Source: Emcibacteraceae bacterium
GTDB taxonomy: Bacteria > Pseudomonadota > Alphaproteobacteria > Sphingomonadales > Emcibacteraceae
Direction of reading: 5' to 3'
Length of the DNA stretch: 64,000 nt
Assembly: GCA_041396985.1 (NCBI GenBank)
Contig: JAWKXO010000003.1
Span: 533,947 to 597,946 of the forward strand
The notes below the pieces were generated by a model. It did not search any database. It saw nothing but the letters and a program-made list of their open reading frames with translations, and was not told the DNA's origin. Position numbers and translations under genes: made by a program. Positions 1-7,878 of the stretch are shown here, in pieces; the first letter of the stretch is position 1, and each line of letters begins with the position of its first letter.

Positions 1-340
1 GGTTATAGGTTGCCTGTATCCAGACCTCATGCCCGTCTTTTGCAATTCTTTTAAATTCCGCTGATTTGAACTCGCCATTTTTTAATGAGTGCCAGAAATT
101 TTTATAATCTTCGCTTTCGGCATAGCTTTTATCCAAAAACATACTGTGATGTTTCCCGATTATTTCTGTGAACGAATAGCCAAGCGTTTCAAGGAAATTT
201 TCATTGGCGTCAAGGATGATGCCTTCGCTGTCAAAGGAGATAACCGCTTGCGATTTGTTAAGCGCTTTTTGTATGGACTTTGTTTCATTGGTCGATTGAT
301 TATTAAGTCCAATATTTTTGATCGTTGCGTAGATATTCAT
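1..340 (-). CDS. PAS-domain signalling protein, N-terminal part (cut by window edge)
   Basis: On the minus strand an open frame starts with ATG at 340 and runs off the left edge after about 113 codons. It begins MNIYATIKNIGLN, has a short helix, then a PAS fold with the usual order: SQAVISFDSEGIILDANENF, LETLGYSFTEIIGKHHSMF, then FKRIAKDGHEVWIQATYN. The last piece is the strand typical of PAS domains at the front of methyl-accepting chemotaxis proteins and some GGDEF or kinase proteins. A purine-rich GGGGG lies just before the start codon. The output domain is outside the window, so chemoreceptor versus kinase cannot be decided. A 110-codon frame on the other strand over this stretch shows no recognisable domain and is treated as its shadow. 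Confidence 0.8.
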   Translation of the reverse strand, partial: MNIYATIKNIGLNNQSTNETKSIQKALNKSQAVISFDSEGIILDANENFLETLGYSFTEIIGKHHSMFLDKSYAESEDYKNFWHSLKNGEFKSAEFKRIAKDGHEVWIQATYN

Positions 341-667
341 TTAATTACCCCCGAGTTTTCATCAAAAAATTACATTTCCATAAAAATTGATCTACTTGGG
401 AGTGTACTATCTAACTCTTAATTTTCGATTAATTAAATATATTAAATAAATTTAAGTGAAAGTGTCTGACTTAGAAATTAAAATTTCATATCTGTTATGA
501 TCTGAAAAATTTATAAATAATTGATCCGATGGCTATAGCTTATCCGTATAAAGGCCATGATAAATGCAGGACACCATATTTGTATTAGGGAAAGAGATGC
601 CTTTTGCTTGACGGCACCGGTGCCGATGTCTGATAGTCAATTCAGAAATCTTGATAAAGGCAGCAAA
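341..667. other. Divergent intergenic region between PAS gene and sigma factor
   Basis: This AT-rich gap of about 330 bases carries the promoters of two divergent genes. The only recognisable element is the TGATCC box described separately. An open frame reaches back to 557 ahead of the sigma factor, but its extra residues look unlike a sigma factor, so the stretch is treated as untranslated. Confidence 0.5.
522..552 (+). promoter_or_regulatory. Candidate ECF11 (RpoE) promoter of the sigma factor gene
   Basis: TGATCC at 522-527 matches the -35 box known for RpoE/ChrR-type (ECF11) sigma factors. A TATAAA stretch follows at 547-552, giving a spacer of 18-19. It points to autoregulation of the rpoE-chrR operon, as known for Rhodobacter. 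The -35 box is clear and the -10 assignment is tentative. Confidence 0.6.
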
Positions 668-1234
668 ATGGATGAACCATCGGCTTATTCCGACTATAGC
701 CATGAGCAACTTGTAATACTTGTCGCGCGTAACAAAGACAGGCACGCCTTTCATCAGCTATTTGACTATTTTGCCCCACGCATCAAAAGTTATCTGCTTA
801 ATTTTAACATCTCCGACCAAAAGGCCGAGGACCTGACCCAAGACGTCATGATTACCCTTTGGCAGAAGGCCGATAAATTTGACCCGGAAAAGGCAAAAAT
901 ATCGACTTGGCTTTTTCGCGTGGCCAGAAACAAATATATCGACAAGGTCCGTCAGCAAAAATATCCGGAGGTTAATGCGGATGATCATATTGCATCGATG
1001 ATTGCGCCGGAAAAAACTGATCAGAATATTAAAGAGACACAGGACAGGGGCCGCATAGAAATGGCAATGTCTGTGCTTAATGATGAACAGAGAAAAGTCA
1101 TTGAGCTTTCATATTTTAAGGAATTATCACATTCACAGATAGCCGCGGCAACCAACCTGCCGCTCGGTACCGTGAAATCAAGGATCAGAATGGCGTTTCA
1201 GACGTTAAGAGAAGAATTAGGAGACTATCGATGA
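668..1234 (+). CDS. rpoE: RNA polymerase ECF sigma factor, RpoE/ECF11 type
   Basis: This encodes a sigma-70 family ECF factor of about 188 residues that directs RNA polymerase to stress promoters. Region 2 is visible as FDYFAPRIKSYLLNFN, then AEDLTQDVMITLWQKADKF and ISTWLFRVARNKYIDKVRQ. Region 4 has LNDEQRKVIELSYFKELSH followed by an HTH ending LPLGTVKSRIRMAF. The ATG at 668 is chosen because AAAGG lies seven bases ahead; in-frame ATGs at 557 and 626 add residues not typical of the family. It overlaps the anti-sigma gene by ATGA, so the two are translationally coupled. The partner is ChrR-like, and TGATCC boxes precede this gene and the two neighbouring units. Together these place it in the singlet-oxygen-responsive group known from Rhodobacter sphaeroides. 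The stimulus in this organism is inferred. Confidence 0.93.
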   Translation: MDEPSAYSDYSHEQLVILVARNKDRHAFHQLFDYFAPRIKSYLLNFNISDQKAEDLTQDVMITLWQKADKFDPEKAKISTWLFRVARNKYIDKVRQQKYPEVNADDHIASMIAPEKTDQNIKETQDRGRIEMAMSVLNDEQRKVIELSYFKELSHSQIAAATNLPLGTVKSRIRMAFQTLREELGDYR

Positions 1235-1878
1235 AAACCCACGGCATTATTCCTGATGAATGGATTGTGTCCTATGCATCAGGCGCATTAAGTGAAGCCC
1301 ATGCGCTGGTGGTTGCAACGCACTGTCATTTTCATCCAGACCTTCAGCAAAAACTGATAGATGCGGAAAATATTGGGGCCATGCTAATGGAAAGCCGCCC
1401 GCCGGCGAAAGTTTCAAGCCATATGTTTGATGATATAATCAGTAAAATTGATGATCTGCCAACGAAAGCGATGCAGCCGTCAAATGATAATGGGTTGCCA
1501 TTTCCGCTGGCGGATTATTTAAACCATAAATCACTGGATCAGTTAAACTGGCGGATGATGGGTCCCGGCCTGTCACAGGTTCGCTTATGGACAGGCCCCA
1601 ATGATGAGCGTCTCTGGCTCCTTAAGGCAAAGGGTGGGGCAAAAATCCCGTCCCATGATCATAGGGGGCTTGAACTTACCCTTGTTCTGCAGGGAAGCTA
1701 TCATGTTGGTAATGAGCAATATGGTCCGGGTCTCTTGGAAATTGCTGATGATGAGAAAAAAAATCATACGCCGCTTATTGATCCGGGCGAGGATTGCATC
1801 TGTCTGGTTGTGACGGAAGCCCCGATTAAAATCCACAGCTTCCTTGGGCGTCTGGCGCAGCCCTTTATTGGACTATAA
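1231..1878 (+). CDS. chrR: ChrR-type cupin anti-sigma factor
   Basis: At 215 residues this has the two-part build of ChrR: an N-terminal zinc-binding anti-sigma domain (about 1-85) and a C-terminal cupin (about 95-195). In ChrR the first domain holds the sigma factor inactive and the cupin is needed to sense singlet oxygen. The cupin ligand set is present as H142, H144, E148 and H179. The N-terminal domain keeps H4 and H31, but the usual ligands C35 and C38 are replaced by H35 and L38, with C32 and H33 just after H31. Zinc binding may therefore differ from the Rhodobacter protein. The gene overlaps rpoE by four bases (ATGA). The call is firm; the effect of the changed ligands is inference. 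Confidence 0.9.
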   Translation: MKTHGIIPDEWIVSYASGALSEAHALVVATHCHFHPDLQQKLIDAENIGAMLMESRPPAKVSSHMFDDIISKIDDLPTKAMQPSNDNGLPFPLADYLNHKSLDQLNWRMMGPGLSQVRLWTGPNDERLWLLKAKGGAKIPSHDHRGLELTLVLQGSYHVGNEQYGPGLLEIADDEKKNHTPLIDPGEDCICLVVTEAPIKIHSFLGRLAQPFIGL

Positions 1879-1898
1879 TAAGTACGACAGTTTAAATT

Positions 1899-1928
1899 TG
1901 ATCCGAAAGCGGCTTTTTTTCGTAAAAT
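1899..1928 (+). promoter_or_regulatory. Candidate ECF11 promoter before the SDR gene
   Basis: TGATCC at 1899-1904, an 18-base spacer and TAAAAT at 1923-1928 form the best match in the window to the RpoE/ChrR promoter type. It lies 38 bases before the SDR start. This suggests the SDR gene has its own stress-induced transcript besides any read-through from rpoE-chrR. Confidence 0.65.
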
Positions 1929-1965
1929 AGACTGTGAGCTATGAACGTAAATGGCAAGGTAATTT

Positions 1966-2733
1966 ATGAAAAGAAAATGGAAAAGTGCCTGGGTCGTCGG
2001 CGGCAGCACAGGTCTTGGTGCTGCACTGGTCAGGAAATTAGCCTCAAATGAAGTTTTAACATATGTTTCCGCCCGAAACACTGAAGCTTTAGAGGCATTA
2101 AAAGAAGAAAACCCGTCCATAATCCCTTATCCGCTTGATGTAACAGACCCGGATGCCTGCGCTCATGTTTTGTCCACTGTACTTGAAGCCAATAATGGAC
2201 TGCCTGATCTTATTATCTTAAATGCGGCTATCTATTCCCCTATGGGGGTGGAAAATTTTAATGCCTCGGAAATTTCAAATATGATGACTGTGAATTTTTT
2301 GGGCATTGTGAATATGTTGTCGGCTCTGCTGCCACATAAAAGGTCAGAAAAACAGGTGACGATTGCTACCATTACATCACCAAGCGGCTGGCGGGGGCTT
2401 CCGGGCGGGATTGGCTATGGGTCATCCAAGGCGGCGGTTATTAACCTGATTGAAAGCATGAAAGTCGAACTGGATAGCTCCGGGTTTGATCTCCGGCTGG
2501 TAAATCCCGGCTTTATTAAAACCCGTCTGACCGATAAGAATAATTTTAAAATGCCACAGCTTATGAGCGCGGATGACGCCGCAGTCCGGACGCTTGATGG
2601 TTTATCGGGGACCAAATTTGATATATGTTTTCCCAATCCTTTTCTTTTTTATTTAAAGCTTCTTCGCATTCTGCCCTATTCATTGTTTTTCTGGATGATG
2701 AATAGAATAACCAATAACAAAAAGGCCCGGTAA
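1966..2733 (+). CDS. SDR-family oxidoreductase of the RpoE regulon
   Basis: This is a short-chain dehydrogenase/reductase of 255 residues. The N-terminal Rossmann motif GGSTGLGAALVRKL (about 13-26), the NAA motif in ILNAAIYSP (near 86) and the YGSSK catalytic Tyr/Lys segment (near 155) are all visible. The substrate cannot be told from sequence. A similar SDR is commonly found beside the CFA-type methyltransferase and FAD oxidoreductase in ChrR/RpoE regulons, so a role in lipid or membrane repair is a reasonable inference. It has its own TGATCC promoter and ends in a terminator hairpin that overlaps its last codons. Confidence 0.85.
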   Translation: MKRKWKSAWVVGGSTGLGAALVRKLASNEVLTYVSARNTEALEALKEENPSIIPYPLDVTDPDACAHVLSTVLEANNGLPDLIILNAAIYSPMGVENFNASEISNMMTVNFLGIVNMLSALLPHKRSEKQVTIATITSPSGWRGLPGGIGYGSSKAAVINLIESMKVELDSSGFDLRLVNPGFIKTRLTDKNNFKMPQLMSADDAAVRTLDGLSGTKFDICFPNPFLFYLKLLRILPYSLFFWMMNRITNNKKAR

Positions 2734-2752
2734 ATGGGCCAACATTTTTTTG
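2724..2752 (+). terminator. Rho-independent terminator after the SDR gene
   Basis: GGCCC at 2724-2728 pairs with GGGCC at 2736-2740 around a seven-base loop, and a run of seven T follows within five bases. The stem includes the last codons and stop of the SDR gene. Confidence 0.75.
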
Positions 2753-2780
2753 GAGGGAGATTATTATTTAATGGATAAGT

Positions 2781-3251
2781 CTATTTTTCCTTATAAAATG
2801 AAAGCGTGACACTGCCGAAGTTCAAGCCCCATTTAGTTACATATGCCCTGTTAATCATGACGCCATCTTCCTGCAGGAACATCCAGTCATCAAATTTCAG
2901 TTTGTAGCTTGTATTACCCACCGGCAAATCAAAAATATAGGTCCAATTAAATGCGTTTCCTGATCTTCTTCCATTTGCAGTACCAATCACGCCATTGGTG
3001 GTTCCTTCATAATAACCATCGGGAAGAATTTTGATCGTCCAGTGCCGCTTGTCAATCTTACCATTATTATAGATGAAATCTTCATCGAGTGTTAGAACAC
3101 CCTTATCAACAGATCCGGTAATATTGACTTTAAACTGGCTTATAACTTTACCTGTACAATTTTCAAAAACACCATAGGCGACAGTTTTACCGTTAAAATA
3201 ATCCTCCAGAATAAATTCCGGCAAATTACTACTATAATCACTTAAGTCCAT
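2781..3251 (-). CDS. DUF3833 family protein
   Basis: About 156 residues, resembling the DUF3833 family that accompanies CFA-type methyltransferases. Typical segments are DLSDYSSNLPEFILEDYFNG at the N-terminus, KVISQFKVNITGSVD in the middle, and DDWMFLQEDGVMINRAYVTK near the end, suggesting a lipocalin-like beta barrel. Most family members carry a lipoprotein signal, and none is seen here. The frame extends to an ATG at 3299, but no ribosome site precedes it, whereas AAAGGACGAAG lies ahead of the ATG at 3251, which is chosen. It is the last gene of the minus-strand stress operon. Its function is unknown; the lipid link comes from context. Confidence 0.7.
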   Translation of the reverse strand: MDLSDYSSNLPEFILEDYFNGKTVAYGVFENCTGKVISQFKVNITGSVDKGVLTLDEDFIYNNGKIDKRHWTIKILPDGYYEGTTNGVIGTANGRRSGNAFNWTYIFDLPVGNTSYKLKFDDWMFLQEDGVMINRAYVTKWGLNFGSVTLSFYKEK

Positions 3252-3302
3252 ACAACTTCGTCCTTTTACTAGTTTTATAAAAAGATTAAATAAATTCATT
3301 TT

Positions 3303-4544
3303 TTAAGCATGTTCATGTTCGATGCTATAATGCATGACATCAATTGTTCCCCGCTCGAACGCGGTGATACAATAATCCAGATAATAGAGCCATAACCGGT
3401 AAAAGCGCTGATCAAATCCCTGTTTTTCAATCTCCGGCCAGTTATGCAAAAAATTATCTTTCCAGTGGCGTAAGGTCAGTGCGTAATCCTGACCAAAAGA
3501 AAATTCATCAACAATTTTCAATCCGGCTTTTTCAGTGTTCTCAGCAAAAACCTGATTGCTGGGGAGCATCCCACCGGGGAAAATATATTTCTGGATGAAA
3601 TCCACACTATTGCGGTATTTTAAATAACGGTCATGATCAATTGTAATAACCTGTATGACCGCTTTGCCAGTCGATTTAAGACGGTTTCTTATCGTTTCAA
3701 AATAACTGTGCCAGTGCTTTTCACCAACGGCTTCAAACATTTCGATTGAAACTATTTTATCAAATTTTCCGGCAGTATCGCGGTAATCTTCAAATGCGAA
3801 AAGATCTTTATGCGAAGAAATTTTTGCAAGTCGCTTGTTCGCATAATCCAGTTGCTCCTTTGAAATTGTGATGCCGCGGTATTTAATATCATGATTTGAA
3901 ATGGCCTGTTCGGCAAAGCCGCCCCAGCCACAGCCTACTTCAAGGACATTATCCCCTGATGATAATTCAAGCTGATCTATAATCCGGTCATATTTTGCGA
4001 TCTGGGAAGTTTTTAGATCAGAAGTATCATTAAAAATACCGGCCGAATAAGTCATGGTTTGATCCAGCCATTTTTTATAAAAATCATTGCCCAGGTCATA
4101 ATGAAAGGAAATATTTTTCCTCGATCCTTCACGATTATTATCATTCAGAACCAGATGTAAAAAACGGTTCATCAAATCAGAAAGAAAACTATTCTGCTTT
4201 TTTGGGAAATATTTTTCATTATCAAGAAACCAGTTGCAAAGGGCATAAAGGTTACTGATCTGTATCTGCCCATTTATAAAGGCATCAACAAAGGCAAGCT
4301 GCCCGGAAAGCATATACTGCACCAGGCTTTTCCAGCTTTTAAAGTCTATTGAGACATTATGGCCCGGATATTTTCCCAAATGAATAATGGATTGCTTATT
4401 GGGGAGTGTTACTTCAATTCGTCCATATCGCGCTTTTTTTATACGGGAATGAACTATTTTTGTAAAATATCCAGCAGGTGCATTTGGCGTCTGAAAATGT
4501 AAATGTTCATCACGTTTGTTTTTTAGAACGTCAGTATTTTTCAT
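3303..4544 (-). CDS. cfa: Cyclopropane-fatty-acyl-phospholipid synthase family methyltransferase
   Basis: This 413-residue SAM-dependent enzyme methylates double bonds of membrane phospholipid acyl chains in place. Visible family segments are FHYDLGNDFYKKWLD and MTYSAGIF, the SAM-binding EVGCGWGGFAEQA (near 200), YRGITISKEQ, the EMFEAVGEKHW segment and YIFPGGMLPS. The N-terminal 130 residues match the lipid-binding domain of CFA synthases. The start overlaps the stop of the DUF1365 gene (ATGA). In Rhodobacter, RpoE/ChrR-controlled CFA-like enzymes serve resistance to singlet oxygen, and one makes methylated furan fatty acids with an oxidoreductase. The product here could therefore be a cyclopropane, a methyl-branched or a furan lipid. 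Confidence 0.93.
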   Translation of the reverse strand: MKNTDVLKNKRDEHLHFQTPNAPAGYFTKIVHSRIKKARYGRIEVTLPNKQSIIHLGKYPGHNVSIDFKSWKSLVQYMLSGQLAFVDAFINGQIQISNLYALCNWFLDNEKYFPKKQNSFLSDLMNRFLHLVLNDNNREGSRKNISFHYDLGNDFYKKWLDQTMTYSAGIFNDTSDLKTSQIAKYDRIIDQLELSSGDNVLEVGCGWGGFAEQAISNHDIKYRGITISKEQLDYANKRLAKISSHKDLFAFEDYRDTAGKFDKIVSIEMFEAVGEKHWHSYFETIRNRLKSTGKAVIQVITIDHDRYLKYRNSVDFIQKYIFPGGMLPSNQVFAENTEKAGLKIVDEFSFGQDYALTLRHWKDNFLHNWPEIEKQGFDQRFYRLWLYYLDYCITAFERGTIDVMHYSIEHEHA

Positions 4545-5365
4545 TTGGCAGCCCTTTTTGCTTTATTTTTTTGCTTTTTGGCGATTAACAATGCTTCGGA
4601 TGACTGATAGCTGTGATGCCCCAGATGCTGATAAACCTTTATGCCCTTAAGCTTAAGTTTAAGGGCTTCATAAAGTATTCCACCCATTACTTTCAGCGTC
4701 ATAAAAGGCATTTTAATGCCCAGGAGTAAAAGCGTTTTGTCGGTGATTTTCTGCCGTCTGCCGGAAAAGCATGCAGTCAGCCTGGTAATTTCCGCCTGTT
4801 TATAATTAATTGTTACTGAGGCTTTTTCGTCCGGCGGGGTTATTGAAAATTCATAATAGCCCTGCTGATCAAAAAACGGGCTGACATGGAAAGATTTTTT
4901 TGCGAAATGTGTTTCTTTAAAAGTCCCTTTTTCGGGAACGGCATAAATGTAATTATGGCGCTCGGCAAAAGTGTTTCGCACTTCGTAAATAATGGCAATA
5001 TTCAAGTCATTTTCGCCGTAACAGTAAAAAACACTGAGCGGGTTAAAAACAAATCCCAATATACGCGGATAGGTAAGAATTTTTATTGATTTCACCTTTG
5101 AAGCATCAATGCCGTTTGCGCTTAAAAGGGATAATAATCTTTCTTTTAGACTCGCAGAATTTGATGTCTCCGGGTCACCATAATCCGCTTCATGAAAACT
5201 CACGAGATTAAATTTATTTAATGAAAATAAACGGTTATTCTCCGCAATAGATGCCAGATGATCAAGGTCGGCATAAAAGGTGAAGACATTATAACGAAGC
5301 TCGTGTGTTTTCGGCGCAAAACGTTTATGGAATACGGTTCCGATATAAAGGCAGTCTTTTGTCAT
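4541..5365 (-). CDS. DUF1365 domain protein
   Basis: At 274 residues this matches DUF1365, a family nearly always encoded next to CFA-type methyltransferases and FAD oxidoreductases. Seen segments are LYIGTVFHKRFAPKTHELRY at the N-terminus, ILTYPRILGFVFNPLSVFYC (near 110) and HVSPFFDQQGYYEFSITPP. It is joined to both neighbours by overlapping stop and start codons (TGATG upstream, ATGA downstream), so the three products are probably made together. The biochemical role is not established; taking part in acyl-chain modification is inferred from this constant association. Confidence 0.88.
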   Translation of the reverse strand: MTKDCLYIGTVFHKRFAPKTHELRYNVFTFYADLDHLASIAENNRLFSLNKFNLVSFHEADYGDPETSNSASLKERLLSLLSANGIDASKVKSIKILTYPRILGFVFNPLSVFYCYGENDLNIAIIYEVRNTFAERHNYIYAVPEKGTFKETHFAKKSFHVSPFFDQQGYYEFSITPPDEKASVTINYKQAEITRLTACFSGRRQKITDKTLLLLGIKMPFMTLKVMGGILYEALKLKLKGIKVYQHLGHHSYQSSEALLIAKKQKNKAKRAAK

Positions 5366-6732
5366 CAGGCGGCCTTTTCTTTGTTGTTATTGGCTTCGGG
5401 TGCGGTTTCATTTTTTTCCTGCAGCGCAATGATCCGTCCGTTCATTTGAGGAACGGTCCACGGGCGTTTTACATCGCCCAGTTGTTCTGCGGCGAAAAGC
5501 CCACTTTGCAATCCATCCTCATGAAAACCATATCCGAAATGAGCACCGGCATACCAAATGTTGCGATGCCCCATTATGTTTATTAAGTCTTTTTGAGCCC
5601 TTAAGGTCGATAAGTCAAAAATCGGATGATCATACTCTTTCCGGTAATGAATGAGCTCCGGTTTGGGGTCAAATTGCGGATTTAAAGTCACAAAAAGCGG
5701 CGTTTGTGTTTTTAATGGCTGCAATTTATTCATCCAGTAGGTAACAGACAGCTGGTTATCGCTATCGCTGCTTTTCTGACTATAATTCCAGCTTGACCAG
5801 ACCTTTGTACGTTTGGGCATAAAGCGGGTGTCACTATGAAGCACAGCCAGGTTTTTTGCATATTTAAAGGCACCAAGGATCGATTTTTCAAGCGGATCGG
5901 CATCTTTTAAAAGTTTAAGGGCCGTATTGGCATGTGTTGCGATAATGATACGATCATATTTCTCACTGTCCGATCCTGCGGGTGTGACCCAAACACCATC
6001 AATGAAGCGTCTTACCCCCTCAACTGGGGTGTTTTTAAAAAACCTTGCATCACTTTGCCCGATTAATGCTTTCACATATTGCTGACTGCCGCCAGTAATC
6101 GTGGACCACTGCGGCCGGTCTTTAATTTGAAGCAATCCATGATTTTTACAAAATCTTAAAAAGCTGGTGAGGGGGAAGTCACCAACTTTACTGGATGGCG
6201 TCGACCAGACCGCAGCGGCCATCGGTAAAATATGATCGCTTAAAAATGAGCTATCATATTTGTTCTGTTCCAGATATTCACGAAGCGTAATATTTTCAGC
6301 TTCAGCCGGGATTAATTTAAAACTTTCGTCATAAAACCGTAAAATTGAACTGACCATTTTCCAGAAGCGGGGGCGAAGAAAATTTCTTTTTTGGGCGAAT
6401 AGTGTGGATAAATTCTGGCTTCCGGCATATTCAAAATTGCCATTATCAAGGCTTACACCAAATGACATTTCTGTGGGATAAGGATTGATCTTGAGTAATT
6501 TAAGCAGTTCCAGAAAATTTGGATAATTTCTGTTATTGCAGACAATAAAACCGGTATCCACCGGAACAATGCCATCGGCGGTAATGGCCGAGACCGTATT
6601 GGCATGCCCGCCATAATGATCATCAGCTTCATAAACGGTTACATCATGCGCTTTTGAAAGCAGCCAGGCGGCACCAAGGCCAGCAATGCCTGAGCCTATT
6701 ATGGCGATTTTTAATCTGTTTTCGTTGCGCAT
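5365..6732 (-). CDS. FAD-dependent NAD(P)-binding oxidoreductase (amine oxidase-like)
   Basis: This 455-residue flavoprotein has an N-terminal dinucleotide fold IAIIGSGIAGLGAAWLLSKA and the following VYEADDHYGGHANTV segment of the amine oxidase/desaturase superfamily. The C-terminal FAD segment IWYAGAHFGYGFHEDGLQSG is present. This subfamily sits beside DUF1365 and CFA-type genes in many proteobacteria. In Rhodobacter a flavin oxidoreductase of this neighbourhood acts on methylated acyl chains. Here it probably dehydrogenates or oxidises the lipid made by the downstream methyltransferase. It is encoded 66 bases after the DNA glycosylase gene in the same operon. Confidence 0.88.
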   Translation of the reverse strand: MRNENRLKIAIIGSGIAGLGAAWLLSKAHDVTVYEADDHYGGHANTVSAITADGIVPVDTGFIVCNNRNYPNFLELLKLLKINPYPTEMSFGVSLDNGNFEYAGSQNLSTLFAQKRNFLRPRFWKMVSSILRFYDESFKLIPAEAENITLREYLEQNKYDSSFLSDHILPMAAAVWSTPSSKVGDFPLTSFLRFCKNHGLLQIKDRPQWSTITGGSQQYVKALIGQSDARFFKNTPVEGVRRFIDGVWVTPAGSDSEKYDRIIIATHANTALKLLKDADPLEKSILGAFKYAKNLAVLHSDTRFMPKRTKVWSSWNYSQKSSDSDNQLSVTYWMNKLQPLKTQTPLFVTLNPQFDPKPELIHYRKEYDHPIFDLSTLRAQKDLINIMGHRNIWYAGAHFGYGFHEDGLQSGLFAAEQLGDVKRPWTVPQMNGRIIALQEKNETAPEANNNKEKAA

Positions 6733-6798
6733 AATTGCTTTCCTTATTTGGTCATATTCTTATTACGAATTAAGATCCAAATTGGATTTACGAATTGC

Positions 6799-7242
6799 TC
6801 AATTTTCAAAAATTATTTCCCAGTCTTCAATATCACCGTCAATTTGATGAAATTGCGGGGCAAGGGCAGGGGTCAGTCTGTCTTTATATTCTTCATAAAG
6901 CTTGGGGTCGCGTACGATAAGTTTATTTAATAAATGCTGCCATTCATATTTGACCTGGCCTGTGGTGACGGTGATTGGGGGGAGGGAATTATCCTGTGGC
7001 ATCAGAATTTTGCTGCGGTCAAAATTATAACCACGACGGTCAGCTTCGTCGCAGACTGAATGAAGATAACTGCTTATATAGGAGATCGGGGTGGTTGCCG
7101 CTTTAAAGCGATTTAGCTGGGGATGGTTTTTATAGCCCTTTGTCTTTCCGTCCAGAACTTTCTGGGCCAGAAGTGTTTCCCGCCAAAGCGCTACCAGCCC
7201 CTTACTATCAAGATATTTTGGGTGCAATGACCAGATTCTCAT
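6799..7242 (-). CDS. Pyrimidine-dimer DNA glycosylase family protein
   Basis: At 147 residues this resembles the pyrimidine dimer DNA glycosylase/endonuclease V family (Pyr_excise). The start MRIWSLHPKYLDSKGLVALW and the segments ETLLAQKVLDGKTKGYKNHP and HSVCDEADRRGYNFDRSKI are characteristic. The family cuts the glycosyl bond at UV photoproducts or damaged bases. In a module activated by light-generated oxidants, DNA repair fits. The gene overlaps the lipocalin stop codon by ATGA, so the two are coupled. Some family members have uncertain activity, so the name is by homology. Confidence 0.85.
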   Translation of the reverse strand: MRIWSLHPKYLDSKGLVALWRETLLAQKVLDGKTKGYKNHPQLNRFKAATTPISYISSYLHSVCDEADRRGYNFDRSKILMPQDNSLPPITVTTGQVKYEWQHLLNKLIVRDPKLYEEYKDRLTPALAPQFHQIDGDIEDWEIIFEN

Positions 7243-7793
7243 TCTCTTTCTCCGTCAAAGAGTAATTTATGGGTTGGGAAGCCTTCTCGCTTCGCCCTGG
7301 CGACAAGGTCATTCAATGTGGTTTTGGGTAAATTTTTCTCACGGCTTAAAATCCATAAATATTTGCGTCTTTCTTCGCCAATCATGGCATATTGATAGTT
7401 GTTATCCAGGGCAATGATCCAGTAATCACCGGCCAGAAACGATAATTTCAATGATTTTAGGAAAAACTGAACTTTCAGTTTTGCATTTGTATCACTGTCA
7501 ACAATCCAGGCACGACCGGTAGCTTTCTTTATCTTGCCGTTTTTAGGGCCCAGCCTGCATTCATTAAGCACATCAATATCGCCATCTTCCCGAAGGGAAT
7601 ATGTCGCTTTACTATCAACGCATCCTTTCTGGAACCAGTGATCAATGCGCGCAATTTCGTGCCATTCGCCGACATATTTCTGCAAATCAACTTTTGGCAC
7701 CGTTTCCAGCTTGGAAAATTTCGACTGTCCTGATGCGCAGGCGGATAATCCCAGAGCTCCCAACAAAAGGCATAAATTTTTCACTGAAACCAC
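7239..7793 (-). CDS. blc: Blc-type lipocalin lipoprotein
   Basis: About 184 residues with a lipoprotein signal: a short hydrophobic stretch and lipobox LSAC (Cys near 19). The first lipocalin motif is clear in YVGEWHEIARIDHWFQKGC, and later strands include YWIIALDNNYQYAMIGEE and KYLWILSREKNLP, as in bacterial lipocalin Blc. Blc proteins sit at the outer membrane and bind lipids, often oxidised or lyso-phospholipids. The frame opens with GTG at 7793, and another GTG at 7784 is also possible; neither has a strong ribosome site. It is the first gene of the six-gene operon, directly behind a TGATCC promoter. Confidence 0.88.
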   Translation of the reverse strand: MVSVKNLCLLLGALGLSACASGQSKFSKLETVPKVDLQKYVGEWHEIARIDHWFQKGCVDSKATYSLREDGDIDVLNECRLGPKNGKIKKATGRAWIVDSDTNAKLKVQFFLKSLKLSFLAGDYWIIALDNNYQYAMIGEERRKYLWILSREKNLPKTTLNDLVARAKREGFPTHKLLFDGERE

Positions 7794-7814
7794 TTTCTGT
7801 TTTTCATTTTTGGT

Positions 7815-7844
7815 CTTTATACGGGAAACAGAAAAATTGGATCA
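7815..7844 (-). promoter_or_regulatory. Candidate ECF11 promoter of the lipid/DNA repair operon
   Basis: On the minus strand TGATCC occupies 7844-7839 and a TATAAAG stretch lies at 7821-7815, giving a 17-base spacer. It stands about 22 bases before the lipocalin start and would drive the whole lipocalin to DUF3833 operon under RpoE control. The -10 match is weaker than the -35 match. Confidence 0.55.
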
Positions 7845-7878
7845 GGAATTGTGTTATTTAATTTTAAAATATTGCTTG

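Noticed and set aside
89..421. Open frame of 110 codons on the + strand
   Set aside because: It is the shadow of the PAS gene on the minus strand, has no recognisable domain, and its start has no ribosome site.
6774..6787. Extra RpoE promoter or operator in front of the FAD oxidoreductase gene
   Set aside because: ATCCAA-A-TTGGAT is a palindrome and includes GGATC, but no -10 box lies at the right spacing; the gene is better explained as part of the operon starting at the lipocalin.
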